The translations under genes and the position numbers were made by a program. The notes under the pieces are model-generated. The model saw nothing but the letters and a program-made list of their open reading frames with translations, ran no database searches and had not been told where the DNA came from. This document shows, piece after piece, positions 10,298 through 22,024 of a stretch of DNA of 64,000 bases. Within the stretch, counting starts at the first letter, position 1. Every line of letters starts with the position of its first letter. Origin of the DNA: Pogona vitticeps. Lineage: Eukaryota > Chordata > Lepidosauria > Squamata > Agamidae. The DNA lies in NCBI RefSeq assembly GCF_051106095.1, contig NC_135791.1:10330501-10394500 (forward strand), in the 5' to 3' direction.

Positions 10298-13200
10298 TAC
10301 TTATTTACATATTGTCTATAGTTCTAGACAATACCAAATGAAAATGAAGGTTGCAAATGCAGTATGTCAAAAGACGTAACTGGGAAGTAACCTTGTTGTC
10401 AAGAAACTGAGAAAAGAGGGGATGGTGGTTTCAGTTGCCTTTGAAATTCAGGCTTTTTAAGCTTGTGCTGGGATGGGTAATTTTCTCTACAGCTTTTGAA
10501 GTTTTAAACTTACTTTTCAGAACTTTTCTGCAACATCTTTAATAAAATACAACTTTGTAGCAGTTTGATTATTTGGGGAATAGAAGGTACTAAAGAGAAT
10601 AGAAGGTACTAAAGAAACGTCTTATCTTGTGCACCAATTGAATCCTTTCTTTATTTTTGGGGGGGAATTTTAGTATTCCTGCCTGGCGGGGTTGATGTAC
10701 AAGTGGGCAACTTTGCATATTTTTGGTAACTTCCTGGAGGACTGAGCCAGGGTGACTCAGTGTTGGGACAGATACCAGGCAGGAAGACTTTCCCCAGCCA
10801 CCAGCATATGTATTGGCCCCTGGAAATTATCCACACAAGTCTAGGTACTACGACTTAGTGCTTTGTTTGTATGTTGACACATGTATGTATGTATATTGGG
10901 TATTGACACATGTATGTATAGGATTGCAAATTCTGTGAAAAGAAAGCATTGCTCACAAATATTTTTCATTCTTCGTGCTGCAGGGATTTTATTTGCTTAG
11001 CCATCCCACCTTTTCCACCACTCCCTTTCTAGCAATGACCATTAAAGGACACCCAATTTGCAATTTTAAAAAATGTTTATTTTGATATAAACTATACTAT
11101 CAAGCGCTTGTGGCAAAACATGTGCATTAATTCCAACACACTCACAGCACCACAACAGCCATCATTCCCCAGAAATGTAGTGGAGGGAACGGTTACATAA
11201 CAGACCTGCTGTCTCTTATCCACTTTAGGTAGACTAGACACTTTCATGAAACTGCTATTTTTTCCCTTGTCTGCAACTGTGTTCAAGTTTCTTTCAAGTA
11301 CATACAAAGCTACATCAAAGATTGCATCTAAAATCATGTACAGATGCCTCTCCTGATGCCAAAAGAGCAAAGATCAGAAAAATCAATGCATTTATGAACT
11401 TTTCTTGACCTTCTTGCAACTGACTGTCTTGCCACGCAGGAAGAGGTATTCTGCAAACAAATAGGATTACTCCTGACCCATTCCCCCAAAGTGCAAGAAA
11501 ACCAAACCAAAAACAGACATTTATTCAAATCATTTTCCTGAATTTGCCCTGCTTTCTATTGAACTCTACTAAAAAGGAATCTGTTTATCCAGACTGCTAA
11601 TTCTTTGGAATGTCTAGCAAGTCCCCTCTCCTCTAGGCAGCATGACTACAAACACCTACCAAGGAGTAACCTCCATTGAACTCAATGGATTTACTTCTCA
11701 GCAGATACATATGGAACTCTAATGGTACTTCTGTGCTATGCACTGCACACCAGGGGGCATGTGCTCTTTATCTGAGTAACAATGATCTGCTCATGGCAAA
11801 TGTAACCCGCTACATGATGCACTTCAGTGCCTTCCCGTTTGTCCATAATAATCCAACACAATTAGCTACATGTAAGACATGTTGAGAGTTGCCAACTTTT
11901 TTCTGGCCCAGCTCCTGTGCTTTCAACAGCCCAACAGAGAGGAAAGTGAAAGGGGAACATTTCTTCTGTTATATGAATTTATAATTCTATTTAATAATAA
12001 TTTATTATTCTATTTAGGGTATTTATACACCACCCTTTCTTAACAAGATTCCTATACACTATACGCAACCATTAAAATAAAATAGAAATTCCATAGTAAG
12101 TCATTTGAAATCTTGTTTACATCAGTGAATCAGTTTTTATTTTTACGTTTCCATAAGGTAGGCATCTGTTAAAGGCACAAAATCATAGCCAGTAAAAAGC
12201 AGGAACACCTAGCCCCACTGACGTCAGGGATACTACGTTGTTCACACAGAAGAGAGACACATTTTGTAGTTTCATCCTGTGAATTCTGTAGTCATAATAA
12301 TCTGAGAATTAAGAATGACAATTTCCCTATATTTTCAAGAGGAAAGTGCCACTGATCTTAGAATACCATGCAAATGATGCTCAAAATCACCCAGTTTTCT
12401 CTTAAATCGTCAGGAAGATGGCTTTAGAACACTGGACAGATATCGCTCACGAAAACATTTTGTGCTTTTTCAGCTAGAACACTGTGCAGTTTCCTATGTC
12501 CTTGTTCAGCCTAAGATAGTACAATGTATTCCTGTTATATAATTAGAATTCTACACTAAAGCCTCTGCTAAAAGCATAAAGAGCAATTATTGTATCCTTA
12601 TTTTGCAGTGCGATTCATGCCAAAACCTTGGTGAAATACAGCTCGCTATGCACAACATGGAGATGTCTTTACCACATACAGTACATCCAAACCTGTTGGA
12701 TGCAAACAATCAAGAGGGCACAATATCTACTCAAGACTGTGCCCCCAAACTGCTACCCTGTAGAAATCAAATGGCAAAGAAAAGTCATTACTTTCTGTTA
12801 AAGGTACTATTTTAAAAAGTCCCCAGCTGCTCACTGGCAGAGAGGGGAACAGACATCAGCCCTCATGTCCCGTGACATTTCTGGTGAATTGCCACTTACA
12901 ATCAGATTCTCAACATGAGAAACATATTCCTCCTACGACTTCTGCCCTGTGCATTCAAAAATAGCAGAAACGCCTTAACTCCGATCAGAAAGTGCTGTAC
13001 AGGAAGTTATGGGAAAGTTTTGTTACAATCATTGCTGGACAAGGTCCCCTTTCACTGCTCTGAAGGCATCAATCGTTCAAAAGAGCATGAAGAGGTCTTT
13101 CAAAATGCTTCTTGGCTTGGACGCAGCTCCTCAGAAATTTCTCCCTGATGGATAATGGAAGCTTCCACGTAGATGATGGGAAAATTAAGGCAGTTTTCTC

Positions 13201-14550
13201 AAACCCATCTCTCTGCAATTTATAAAGGATGTCAAAAATAAAAGGAGAGAAGTGGAAACAGGAAGCCCAGCATGGCCACCAGCCTGCTGGGATAAAAGAG
13301 ACGCCTCGATCAAGAGACACCAACGGAATCAGTGATGGAGACCAAACCGGTCCGGCCATTATCCGCCCTTCATCTCGCAGAGTCTGTTCACTAGATCAAG
13401 TGCCTTCAAGGGAGTCTTCAGCAGATACAGATGGAATCCACCCCAGCAGTGCAAAATACAGCTTGCTCCTCTTCTGATGACAGATTATCCTTACTGAAAG
13501 GTGCATTGGTTCAGCCAGAGTTCAGAAAGGACAATGGCATTTTTTTGGGGGGGGGGAATGACACTGGCTGGTTTACGAATTATGCAAGCTGAAATATGTC
13601 CAGGTTTTGCAGAAACTGGATGGTTTCCTGGGACAGAGGATGCAATGTGTTTAGACGCAGTCTGAATTTCCACAGAACAGATGGACGCTTTTCTCACTGC
13701 TGAAGGACCAAATGACACAGAGCCCTCTCGCCTTGCGCTCCTTGTGGGGAAACTACTTTTTGGGAAAACAACTCCCAGAATCCACCATCCAACACGGCTA
13801 CAGGGGGATTTTGTGAATTGTGATCCAAAAACATATTTTTTCCAAGCTCTACTGAAAACTCACCCCCTTGTTCCTGGGATCCTTATGGAGGCCCCAGAGA
13901 GACTGCAGCCAAATGCAATAGACATCATTATCCTGAGGGTGGCCATGGGCCAGTTTCATTCGCCATAAGCAGTGGGGCTCCTGTTTGCATCCTGAAGCGA
14001 TCCTTCTTGGGACAGTTCCCATGTCCATCTCACCCTGTGTCAGCCACACCCAGGCAGTTCTATGACATCTTCTGGACAAGGAAGGCAGCATATTACTAAC
14101 AGCTAATTCTGGATCATTCAAAATGAATTTTCTCCCAGCCAAGCAGGTGATAAAACGGTACAGCTGGAAAGGCAAGATGGAGTGACCTACCGATTCTGTT
14201 ATTTGGGGGGAAAGTATATGATTAATTTGATCTTCATTATCTTGGCTTAAAGTTATTGGGCATATTAATGTGAGAAGGGAAAATTTAGAAATAGCTTTAG
14301 TGACAACTGGAAACCATTTGTTCAGTTTCCGAGAGTGAAAGGTAGAAATCCATTCAGTTCTTCAAATGAATTAAAAGGAAAGATTAATTGGAACTCTCTC
14401 TGAAAGTGCAGCGCAGAGACTCTGAAGTATAAGAGTGCAGGATTTAGTCAGGACAGATATTGTAAGGCCACTGGTTGCGGTATTGCTAGCTGCAAGTTTT
14501 TTTCGGTGATACGGACTATTTACAAGAGCTCCCTCTCGGTAGTGCCTTAA
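10298..14550. other. Repeat-poor stretch downstream of TRNP1; probably includes its 3' UTR and 3' exon
   Basis: TRNP1 is transcribed toward lower coordinates, and in human has its coding region in exon 1 and a long non-coding second exon. This 4.2-kb stretch has almost no recognisable transposon, unlike the rest of the window, which fits transcribed or constrained sequence. A minus-strand AATAAA lies at 11076-11081. I could not place a splice junction, so the assignment is inference. The open frames here are short and show no protein family. Confidence 0.3.
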
Positions 14551-14711
14551 ATTGCGGAATTCTTATATATATAGTTTCCAAAATGCCCGCGGGGGGGGGG
14601 GGGCTGGGATGTACAGCTACCTACGGATGGATGCCTGGCCCGCCGCCCATTCCCCGGTCTCCATCCTTGGCAGGAGCGGCCGTGAGGATCAGCCCCCTCC
14701 GAGCCGGCAGA

Positions 14712-15332
14712 TCATTCCTCCTCGCCGCTCCCGGTGACTCGGCAACCGGAGCCCTCCCAGGGCCGAGGGGGGCCGTTGGCGGGAGGGGCCCCTCGGAGGC
14801 TCGGGCGGCGGAAGGGCGACTCGGGGGGCGGCTCCGGGGCTCGGCCGCCGCGGGGGCGCTGCTTCTGCCCGCCGGCCCAGGGCACGCAGCCGCCCAGCCC
14901 CAGCGCCGAAGCCAGCAGGCGGGCCGGCGGCCGGAGGAGCTTCTTGGGCCGCCCGCGCGGGAGGGCCGCCTTCCTCAGGCGGGGCCCGTGGAGGGGGGAC
15001 CCCGCCGCCGCCGCCGCCGCCAGGTGGAGCTCGGCTTGGGCCACCCCGCCGCCCAGGCGGCCCAGGCTCTCGGCGCGGTGGGCGAGGCGCAGCTCGGCCT
15101 CCAGGAAGACGCGGTGCAGCTGGTGGACGCGGCGCTCCAGCTCCGAGACCAGCCGCCGCTGCCCCTCCGCCTCCAGCAGCCGCCGGCGGGCTTCGGCCAG
15201 CTCCAGCGCCCCCCGCACCGCCGCCCCCGCTGCCGCCCCCGAGCCCGCGCCGCCGCCCCGCGACTTGGCCACCTCCAGCCCCCGGCCGGCCGCCGACGCC
15301 GCTTCCCGCTGGGGCTCGGGGGGCTCCATCAT
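14712..15332 (-). CDS. TRNP1: TMF1-regulated nuclear protein 1 (TRNP1)
   Basis: A 206-residue basic, Ala/Arg-rich protein in a single open frame. Residues 41-104 (from GALELAEARRRLLEAEG through RRLVSELERRVHQLHRVFL, AELRLAHRAESLGRLGGG and VAQAELHLA) match the conserved alpha-helical core of mammalian TRNP1 nearly residue for residue. The tail also matches: LLASALGLGGCVPW (139-152) and ESPFRR (171-176). A basic stretch at 118-137 could be a nuclear signal. TRNP1 is a chromatin-associated nuclear protein of neural progenitors that affects proliferation and cortical expansion in mammals. Of the two adjacent ATG codons, the second has the better context (A at -3, G at +4). The N-terminal disordered region is about 40 residues, against roughly 95 in human from memory, while the C-terminus has a short extra Gly/Glu tail. 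Divergent from KDF1, as in human. Confidence 0.93.
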   Translation of the reverse strand: MMEPPEPQREAASAAGRGLEVAKSRGGGAGSGAAAGAAVRGALELAEARRRLLEAEGQRRLVSELERRVHQLHRVFLEAELRLAHRAESLGRLGGGVAQAELHLAAAAAAGSPLHGPRLRKAALPRGRPKKLLRPPARLLASALGLGGCVPWAGGQKQRPRGGRAPEPPPESPFRRPSLRGAPPANGPPRPWEGSGCRVTGSGEEE

Positions 15333-15800
15333 CGCCCGGTCTGCGGGGGCCTCCCGGCTCCTCCTCCGGGCAGGGAGCCGCTGGCCGGGGTTGGAAGGGA
15401 AGGTCGAGCCCTGCCTGCCGGGAGAGCCCGGGGCGCCCCCTCCGGCTCTCCGTCCCTCGTTCCGGCCAGCAGAGGAGCCGGCGGTCCGCAGCGCTCTTAT
15501 ACCGGGACGGGCGGGCGGGCGGACGGGGGCAGGAGAGGGAGCGTTGAGAGAGGCGGCCTCGGAGAGCCAGTCATCGGGGCGGCGAGACCGTCGGCGAAAC
15601 CCCGCCCGGCGCCCTCCCAGCGCCTCCGACGCCCGTCCCCGCTTCTCCCCCTCCCTCCCCCCGGGGGCTTCGTCAGCCGCGGCGGCATGGCCCTCGTCCT
15701 CGCCCTTCTATGGTTCCCTGCGATCTCCCTCCACGGAACACCTGCCTCCTTACCCCCCCCCGCCCCGACCCCCTCCCGCAGCACCTCCGCCTGAAAAGAG
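15333..15800 (-). promoter_or_regulatory. TRNP1: TRNP1 promoter region in CpG island, with TATA-like box
   Basis: CpG-dense DNA extends from about 14.6 to 15.8 kb and covers the TRNP1 coding region and its upstream side. On the minus strand a TATAAG box lies at 15496-15501, about 165 bases before the ATG, which would place a start site near 15465-15470. GC-box-like GGGCGGG repeats lie around 15508-15525. The start site is inferred, not seen. Confidence 0.5.
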
Positions 15801-16169
15801 TCACGCACACCCCACGGATTTCTCTCTCTGCTCTTTCCACGCGTGTCCCGAAACACTCAGGATTCAACGGAGTGCGACTACTATTGAGCAGCTGGTATTT
15901 TTTAATGCCCTGCTTACAAAGATGCTAGAGATGCTGCAAGGACACGTTTCCACATCCTGGGAGAGAGGGAGGAGAGGGGAGGAAAGAGGGAGCAGGGCTG
16001 GCAGATGAACAAACAGCCCTATGGGGTGCTGAGCTTGCGATACCGAGGGTACACCTAGGATCCATGCTGTCCTCCCTAGACGTATAAATATGCCCTTCTC
16101 TCTGAGACTGGCAGGCAAGCAATAACATTAGCCAGACAAATGCTCTATAAGGAGTTAGGATTAGACTAG

Positions 16170-17800
16170 GCATCCTTCACTCTCAAGAGACTATGGTCAC
16201 TTGCTCTGAATAGAGGATGTGGAACAGCCTCTAGTGTGGCTGAGAAGGCCAATTCGAGAGTGACCATCCCTTCCACACTGAAGACAGATACAATCTGCAC
16301 CCTGTCCAGCTCCTTGATTTTGCTTGTTTCAGGACTGTCTCTTTACCTTGGTCTGCTGGACAAGGGTCTCTTCAAATTGGGGGAGGCCATGATGCCTCCA
16401 GGCTGAACGCTCAGATGTCAAGGTTTCCCATCTGTTCAGGTCCATTCGTTTACAGATCTTGTATCGCAGCTATGGTCTCCCTCTGGGGCGCTTTCCCTGC
16501 ACTAATTCTCCATACAGGACATCTTTTGGAATCTAAGCATCAGCCATTCTCACGACATGCCCAAGCCAACGTAGATGCCACTGTTTGGGTAATGTATACA
16601 TGCTAACAATTCCAGCTTGTTCCAGGACTACACTATTTGGAACTTTGTCCTGCCAGGTGATATCAAAAATGTGTTGGAGACAACACATATGGAACGTGTT
16701 CAACTTCCTTTCCTGCCATGCACAAAGAGTCCAGCACTCACTGTAGTACAGGAGTGTGCTCAGGACACAGGCTGTATAGATCTGGATGTTGGTATATGCC
16801 GTCAACTTCTTATTAAGCCATACTCTCTTTGTGAGTCTAGCGAACATGGTAGATGCTTTGCAAATGCTTTTATAAAACTCAACATCTAGGGAGTGAGATT
16901 GTTGAGCCAAGGTACAGAAAGTCATGAACAACCCCCAATTCTTGTGTGGAGATGGTAATAGAGGGAGGTGTTTTCTTCAGGCTGATTGTTAATCCAAAGT
17001 CTTGGCAGCCCTTGCTAAAGCGATTCATGAGTTGTTGGAGGTCTTCAGCAGAATGGGCAACAGCAGCTGCATCATCAGCGAAGAGGAAGTCCTGCATGCA
17101 TTTCAGCTGGACTTTGGTCTTTGCTCTCAATCTAGAGAGATTAAAGAGCTTTCCATCTGATCTAGTCTGAAGATAGACACTTTCTGTTGCACTTCCAAAG
17201 GTGTGCTTCAGCATGACAGCAAAAAAGATCTCAAACACGGTCAGCGTGAGGACACAGCCCTGTTTCACTGCTTTGGATGTCAAATGGATTTGATGCTGAG
17301 CCATGAAAAACTACAGTGCCCTCTTCCTCATGAAAGGACCTGATGATGTTAAGGAGTCGAGGTGGACATCCAGTCTTGTGAAGTATTTAAAAAGGGCCAT
17401 TCCTGCTAACCAAATCAAATGCCTTTGGAAGAGCTATGAAGACCCTCGCCTCCGGCAAGGCATCTGGGAAGGATAATATCCCTGCTGAAGTGCTGTAAAG
17501 AGATCATCACCACTGAGCTGTATGAAATCTTTTGTCTTTGCTGGAGGGAAGGTGGAGGACCACAGGACATGAAAGATCCAAACATTGTCACATTGTATTA
17601 GAACAAAGGAGACAGGGGTGACTGCAATAACTACTGTGGCATCTCTCTTCTCAGCATTGTAGGGAAGCTGCTTGCCCATGTTGTGCTGAAGAGGCTCCAG
17701 GTGCTTGCAGACAGAGTCTATCCAGAATCACAGTGCGGATTTCGAGCTAATAGATCCACCACTGACATGGTATTCTCCCTCCGACAGTTGCGGGAGAAAT
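16170..17800 (-). mobile_element. Non-LTR retrotransposon (LINE, not BovB or CR1) with an inverted 5' part
   Basis: The minus strand from about 17440 down to 16170 codes in broken frames for the middle and end of a LINE protein: LPKAFDLVSRNG, VKQGCVLTLTVFEIFFAV, the catalytic FADD (in DFLFADDAAAV), GLTISLKKT, ACVLSTLLYYSECWTL, HLRWLGHVVRM, and a terminal C2HC-like CLQCGRDGHSRIGLLSH then C. The plus strand from 17440 to 17800 codes for the preceding piece: ASGKDNIPAEVL, NYCGISLLSIVGKLL, ESQCGFRANRSTTDM. So the 5' part is inverted relative to the 3' part, as in twin-primed insertions. Several stops and shifts show that it is old. The C-terminal region resembles RTE-type proteins, but I leave the clade open. 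Confidence 0.8.
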
Positions 17801-19011
17801 ATATATACTGTTGTTTATTATGAGACCCCAGTACTGCTTATAGGCCACAAAGAGTGGCTGTCGACATATATATAACACCCCCACCCAAAATAAAGAGATA
17901 CTGGCACCCTTAAAGACTGCTAGTTCTATTTCCATGTGAGGTTTTGTGGATGAATTCTGCTTCCTCAAGATGCCTTGGTCAGTGTTTACTACCAGATAAA
18001 GGGAGAAGTGCTTATGGGATTTTCTGCCTTAGGTGCCAAAATCACTGGATGGACTAAAGGTTTTCTGCATCATGATGGGGAAGCACCATGTGCCATTTTG
18101 TCTCAGGCAGCAAAATGTCTTAGGCCTGCTCTGAGTAGGCTCATTAACCTACACACATAACTAGTTCAGGCAGAGATCGCAGGGCAAAACTGCCCTGGGT
18201 TGTCCTAGGTCTGATTAAAGTAAATCTAGGGACATCATGCTAAGCACAGTTTTCAATTAACACAGTGGCACGCACACATAATAGCCATGCATAAGATTGC
18301 AGTACCAAGTCACTGATGAGTTTTCTTTGATGATTTCAGACTAGAATCCTATGGATGCTTACCTGACTAGAAATAAACCCTATGGGACTCAATATGACTT
18401 CCTTCTGAGTAAACACACGTAGGGCTGTGTTTAAAATCTCTTTATATTTACAGATGAATAAAGCAGTAGTCCTGAAGAAAAAGTACACTTCCTTGTTTAC
18501 ACATTAAATCTGACCATTACCTATGATAAATGACAGTAATTTCTCACTTATTCATTTCCTATCATGGCTTCATGTCATAAATCCATGATTCCAGTCCCTT
18601 CTAAAAATGGACTTCTGATCTGAAATGAGTGGCTGTCCAGGAAAACTTATACAAACTTATTCATCCTTAAGGTGTTATGAATTGTGTGCCCTTTCCTTCC
18701 AAAAATGTGTATATGTACTATATATGTGTGTGTTTAAATGGCACCTTTATGTTAATATTAAGTTGTTTATACATTTCTGATTTTATCTGTTTTGAACTCT
18801 CATGGCTTTCTAGTAAGCATTGTTGCAGAATGCTGGTCTGTATGGATTTTAAATAATGCTGATTGGTATTTCCAGATGCTCTTGATGAGGAAGACAATAT
18901 TAGAATTGTACTGGACACTTAAACTGATAGTTTTTCTAAAATCTGTATTACAATACATGAAATTGAGGATGGCTAAAGTTTTGGGGCTTGCTACCACCAG
19001 TAGGCTGATGA
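17801..19011. other. Intergenic, mostly unclassified
   Basis: No coding frame of note. A segment at 18340-18425 with TGAGTAAACACACGTAGGG resembles the end of a dispersed repeat also hinted at 28250 and 63740 (ACTCAGAAGTAAGC, TTGGGAGTAAGC). Family not identified. Confidence 0.3.
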
Positions 19012-19019
19012 TTCCTAAC

Positions 19020-19392
19020 TAGAGATGGGCAGGAACCTCGGTTCGGAGGCTTGTGTCAGTTCGTACGTGCGGCACCAACGGGGCCACACCTTCCCTTCCC
19101 CGGCTTCCCGGGCTGGATCCCCCCTCGCCAGCCAGCACGCGTGCCTCCCCGCCTTCTCTTTGGCCGTTCAGCCAGTTTCCGGAAGGCATGTGGGCTTCTC
19201 TGCCCCATCTCCTTGGGTGGTCGCCCATTCAGCCAAGAAGACTGGTTCTGCCAGGGACCGATCGGACAGAGGAAGAGGAAAGGAAGATGAGCTATTGGCT
19301 GGGGAGGTGGGGGAAAGGAAACAGGGAGCACCTGACATGCTGCACATACAGTCTGACACGAACCTCCAAACCAAGGTTTCTGCCCATCTCTG
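19020..19392. mobile_element. hAT-type foldback MITE, TAGAGATGGG family
   Basis: Begins TAGAGATGGGC and ends GCCCATCTCTG, flanked by the identical 8-mer TTCCTAAC (19012-19019 and 19393-19400). The body is GC-rich and codes for nothing recognisable. Relatives are at 47964 and 58442. Confidence 0.82.
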
Positions 19393-19787
19393 TTCCTAAC
19401 CCTGGAAAAATCTAGGTTCTTGCCTACCTATAGAGCCTGCACATAAGCAGAACCCCCTCTCCTGTTCAGACCTGGTGGTTAAACCAGGACGAATATGATA
19501 AAAGAGTAGGGGTTAGGTTATTTTCCTCTTAACGTGTTCACAACACTCGGTTGCATAATGCCTCCATAGGGTTTCTCTTCTCATCTAATGCCGGAGAAAC
19601 TCTTTTGGCTTTAAACTGGCAGTTGATGTTACTAATAGACTGGATGAAGGTGAACAAATGGAGATTTAACTGGATTCAAGATTCAAGTCCTGTCTGAGGC
19701 AGCAAAAAATGTTGGGAATTCTTGGTTTTAATATGGACTAATGTTTTAATATAGTGTTTGTGTCGTATTCCCCTCTGAGTGTGTTCA

Positions 19788-19788
19788 T

Positions 19789-19838
<50 letters not shown>
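19788..19838. repeat. Compound (CA)n(GA)n microsatellite
   Basis: About 16 bases of CA repeat run directly into about 35 bases of GA repeat. Confidence 0.95.
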
Positions 19839-19840
<2 letters not shown>

Positions 19841-19853
19841 CCAACAACAATTA

Positions 19854-20098
19854 CAGTGGACCCTTGACTTACAGACTTTTTGAGTTACAGACTTCTCTAG
19901 CCGCAAAATTTAGGTTTGACTTGCAGACTGAGATTTGACTTACAGACCAGAAAAAAACCAAAATGGAACAAAAACGGCCTGTTATGGGATTAATCGGTTT
20001 TCAATGCACTGTAGGTCAATGGAGACTTGACTTACAGACTTTTTGACTTGAGAACCGCCTTCCAATACGGATTAAGTTCTCAAGTCAAGACCCCACTG
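19854..20098. mobile_element. TA-flanked Tigger/pogo-like element, short form
   Basis: Starts CAGTGGACCCTTGACTTACA and ends CAAGTCAAGACCCCACTG, with TA on each side. Its right arm (AATACGGATTAAGTTCTCAA) is shared with the longer element at 2998..3516, so the two are deletion derivatives of one family. Confidence 0.75.
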
Positions 20099-20130
20099 TA
20101 GTATATATGCACATATATCTGAAAGCCTGC

Positions 20131-20232
20131 CTTACTGTTAGGCAGAATATAAAGGCACAGAGAGACTCACACAGAGCGAGAGAGCGAGACACACACAGAA
20201 AAACACAAACACATTTTCTGCCTAACAGTAAG
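20131..20232. repeat. Isolated 16-bp inverted repeat around an AC/GA-rich loop
   Basis: CTTACTGTTAGGCAGA at 20131-20146 is repeated inverted as TCTGCCTAACAGTAAG at 20217-20232, with about 70 bases of purine and AC repeats between. No duplication or element name recognised. Confidence 0.7.
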
Positions 20233-21487
20233 AAAGGTTTTTTTGGCCACTTGCAAAATCCCAGGGTCCCCGTCTTGCCATCACCTCCTCCCTGAAAAAA
20301 ACATGGCTACTGCAAGCTTTTGTCAGCAACATCTATCGCTGTCAACATGGTGCTGTGTGAGTTCAGAAAAGGTAAAGGATGAAACCTTGGCAACTTCCCC
20401 AAGGAGGGGTTTCTATAGAGATCCATGCGAGGGAAAGGGGGGAAAAACAAACCAACCCACAATCATTGGTTCAAGAGAGCGGAGCCACTGAGGGAAGAGA
20501 ACATCACTGAGCACCAGAAACAGTTGTATGCTTATTAAAATTATTTCTCACTCAAATGAAGGCCCCCATTTGCTTCGAGGTGGGCACATGGCCCAGGAAT
20601 CCTGCTGCAAAGTAACCCAGACACACCAGACACAAAACAACCGCCCTGCAGTCCCAAAAGGTGATCTAGAAATCCTTCAGTCAATCTCAGGTGCCATGTT
20701 GGCTTGTATGAAAAAAAGGTTAGTTTTAACTGTTACTCTTGCCATGGTTGTTAATTCTTTTAACCGAGCACGATGGGGGTTGCAGAATTTGCACATGGTC
20801 AAAATGGGGAAGAAATGATGAAATGTTCAAAAAAGACAAACCACGGGGCATGGTTCCGTTATGGGCTGCATCTAGAGAAAGGGGATGAAACATTCTAGCT
20901 GAATCTTAGAAGCTCCTTAGAGGCACCGTTTTTGTTAATCCCTTAACACACACACACACACATGGTCCAAATGACCCTGTTCTCCTTCAATATGATTTAA
21001 ACGGATCACATTGCTTTGCTGTAGAAAACGAGGTTGGCAGGTATCCTGGGCATTCCTTGAATTGCAGCATCCTTCCACTAGATGCGGCACCTGATACTGC
21101 AACGTGTCTGCCCATCCTGCGATTACATAAGGCTTTATTAATAAGGCTTAAAATGGGAGGGGTAGGCAGGAAATCAAGGACCTACTCGGAACAAGAGAGA
21201 GCGAGCTCCATGGCAGCCAAATGTTCCTGCTGTCTGCATGGTGCTCAACAGAAGGCGGCATTGGCTGCCTACCTAGTGGCAGGGGAGGGGTCCGGGGGGG
21301 TGCTGTTGGGATTTTGTTGTTGGCAGTTCAGACCAGAAACAGAATATTTTGGGGCATGTTTGGGTCTTGTGGGCTTCATCCTGACTCTTTGCTCTTTTCA
21401 CCATGTATTTTAACAAAGAATAAAGAGCACCAGACATATCTCTGTTTCTAGAGGTTTTTGATATGCTAAACACACACAAAACATAAA
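20233..21487. other. Intergenic, nothing recognised
   Basis: No family-level coding or repeat signal. The short open frames have no domain. Confidence 0.3.
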
Positions 21488-21492
21488 CACAC

Positions 21493-21523
<31 letters not shown>

Positions 21524-21524
21524 G

Positions 21525-21605
<81 letters not shown>
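21488..21605. repeat. Three-phase microsatellite (ACAG)n(GCAC)n(AC)n
   Basis: ACAG units (about 21493-21524) change to GCAC units (about 21525-21566) and then to AC units up to about 21605. The unit changes each differ by one base, which fits expansion from successive point mutants. Confidence 0.97.
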
Positions 21606-21607
<2 letters not shown>

Positions 21608-22024
21608 GACAAACAGTTCTCTCCTATGGTTCCTGGAGAGCCAAACTCCTACACAGCCAAACAGATGAAGGCTTCAGTGTAATTCCAAAGCTCACACATT
21701 CCTCGGTGAACACTAGGTAGTCCTAACAAAGATTTTGGGGGGAGAACAGCATTGTTTTGCAAAAATATTAGCTGCAGGCACTGTGCACAGCATGTGCTGT
21801 TTGAGAAGACTCATCACTCCCACTTCATACAGACAAGTCGTGCAGCATGATTTTTCTATAAAGATCCCTAAGGTGACATATCTATGTACACAGATGTGTG
21901 TACATATACACACATCCTGTAAAAATAACAGAAATCTTACTTCTTCAGAATTCATGTAATTCATATGGAAATATATACACATTTAGAGATCCCACTGAAC
22001 TAAGTGTTTTTTACTGTTAAGAAT

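Noticed and set aside
14583-16008. Long plus-strand frames of 403 and 424 codons over the TRNP1 region
   Set aside because: They lie opposite the conserved TRNP1 coding strand in CpG-rich DNA, are dominated by Arg, Pro, Ala and Ser, and match no family. They are composition artefacts.
21273-21604. Cys/Val-rich and Ala/Cys/Val-rich frames
   Set aside because: Direct translation of the CA, GCAC and ACAG microsatellite.
21488-21605. CRISPR-like regular repeat array
   Set aside because: Simple 2- and 4-base tandem repeats without spacers, in a vertebrate genome.
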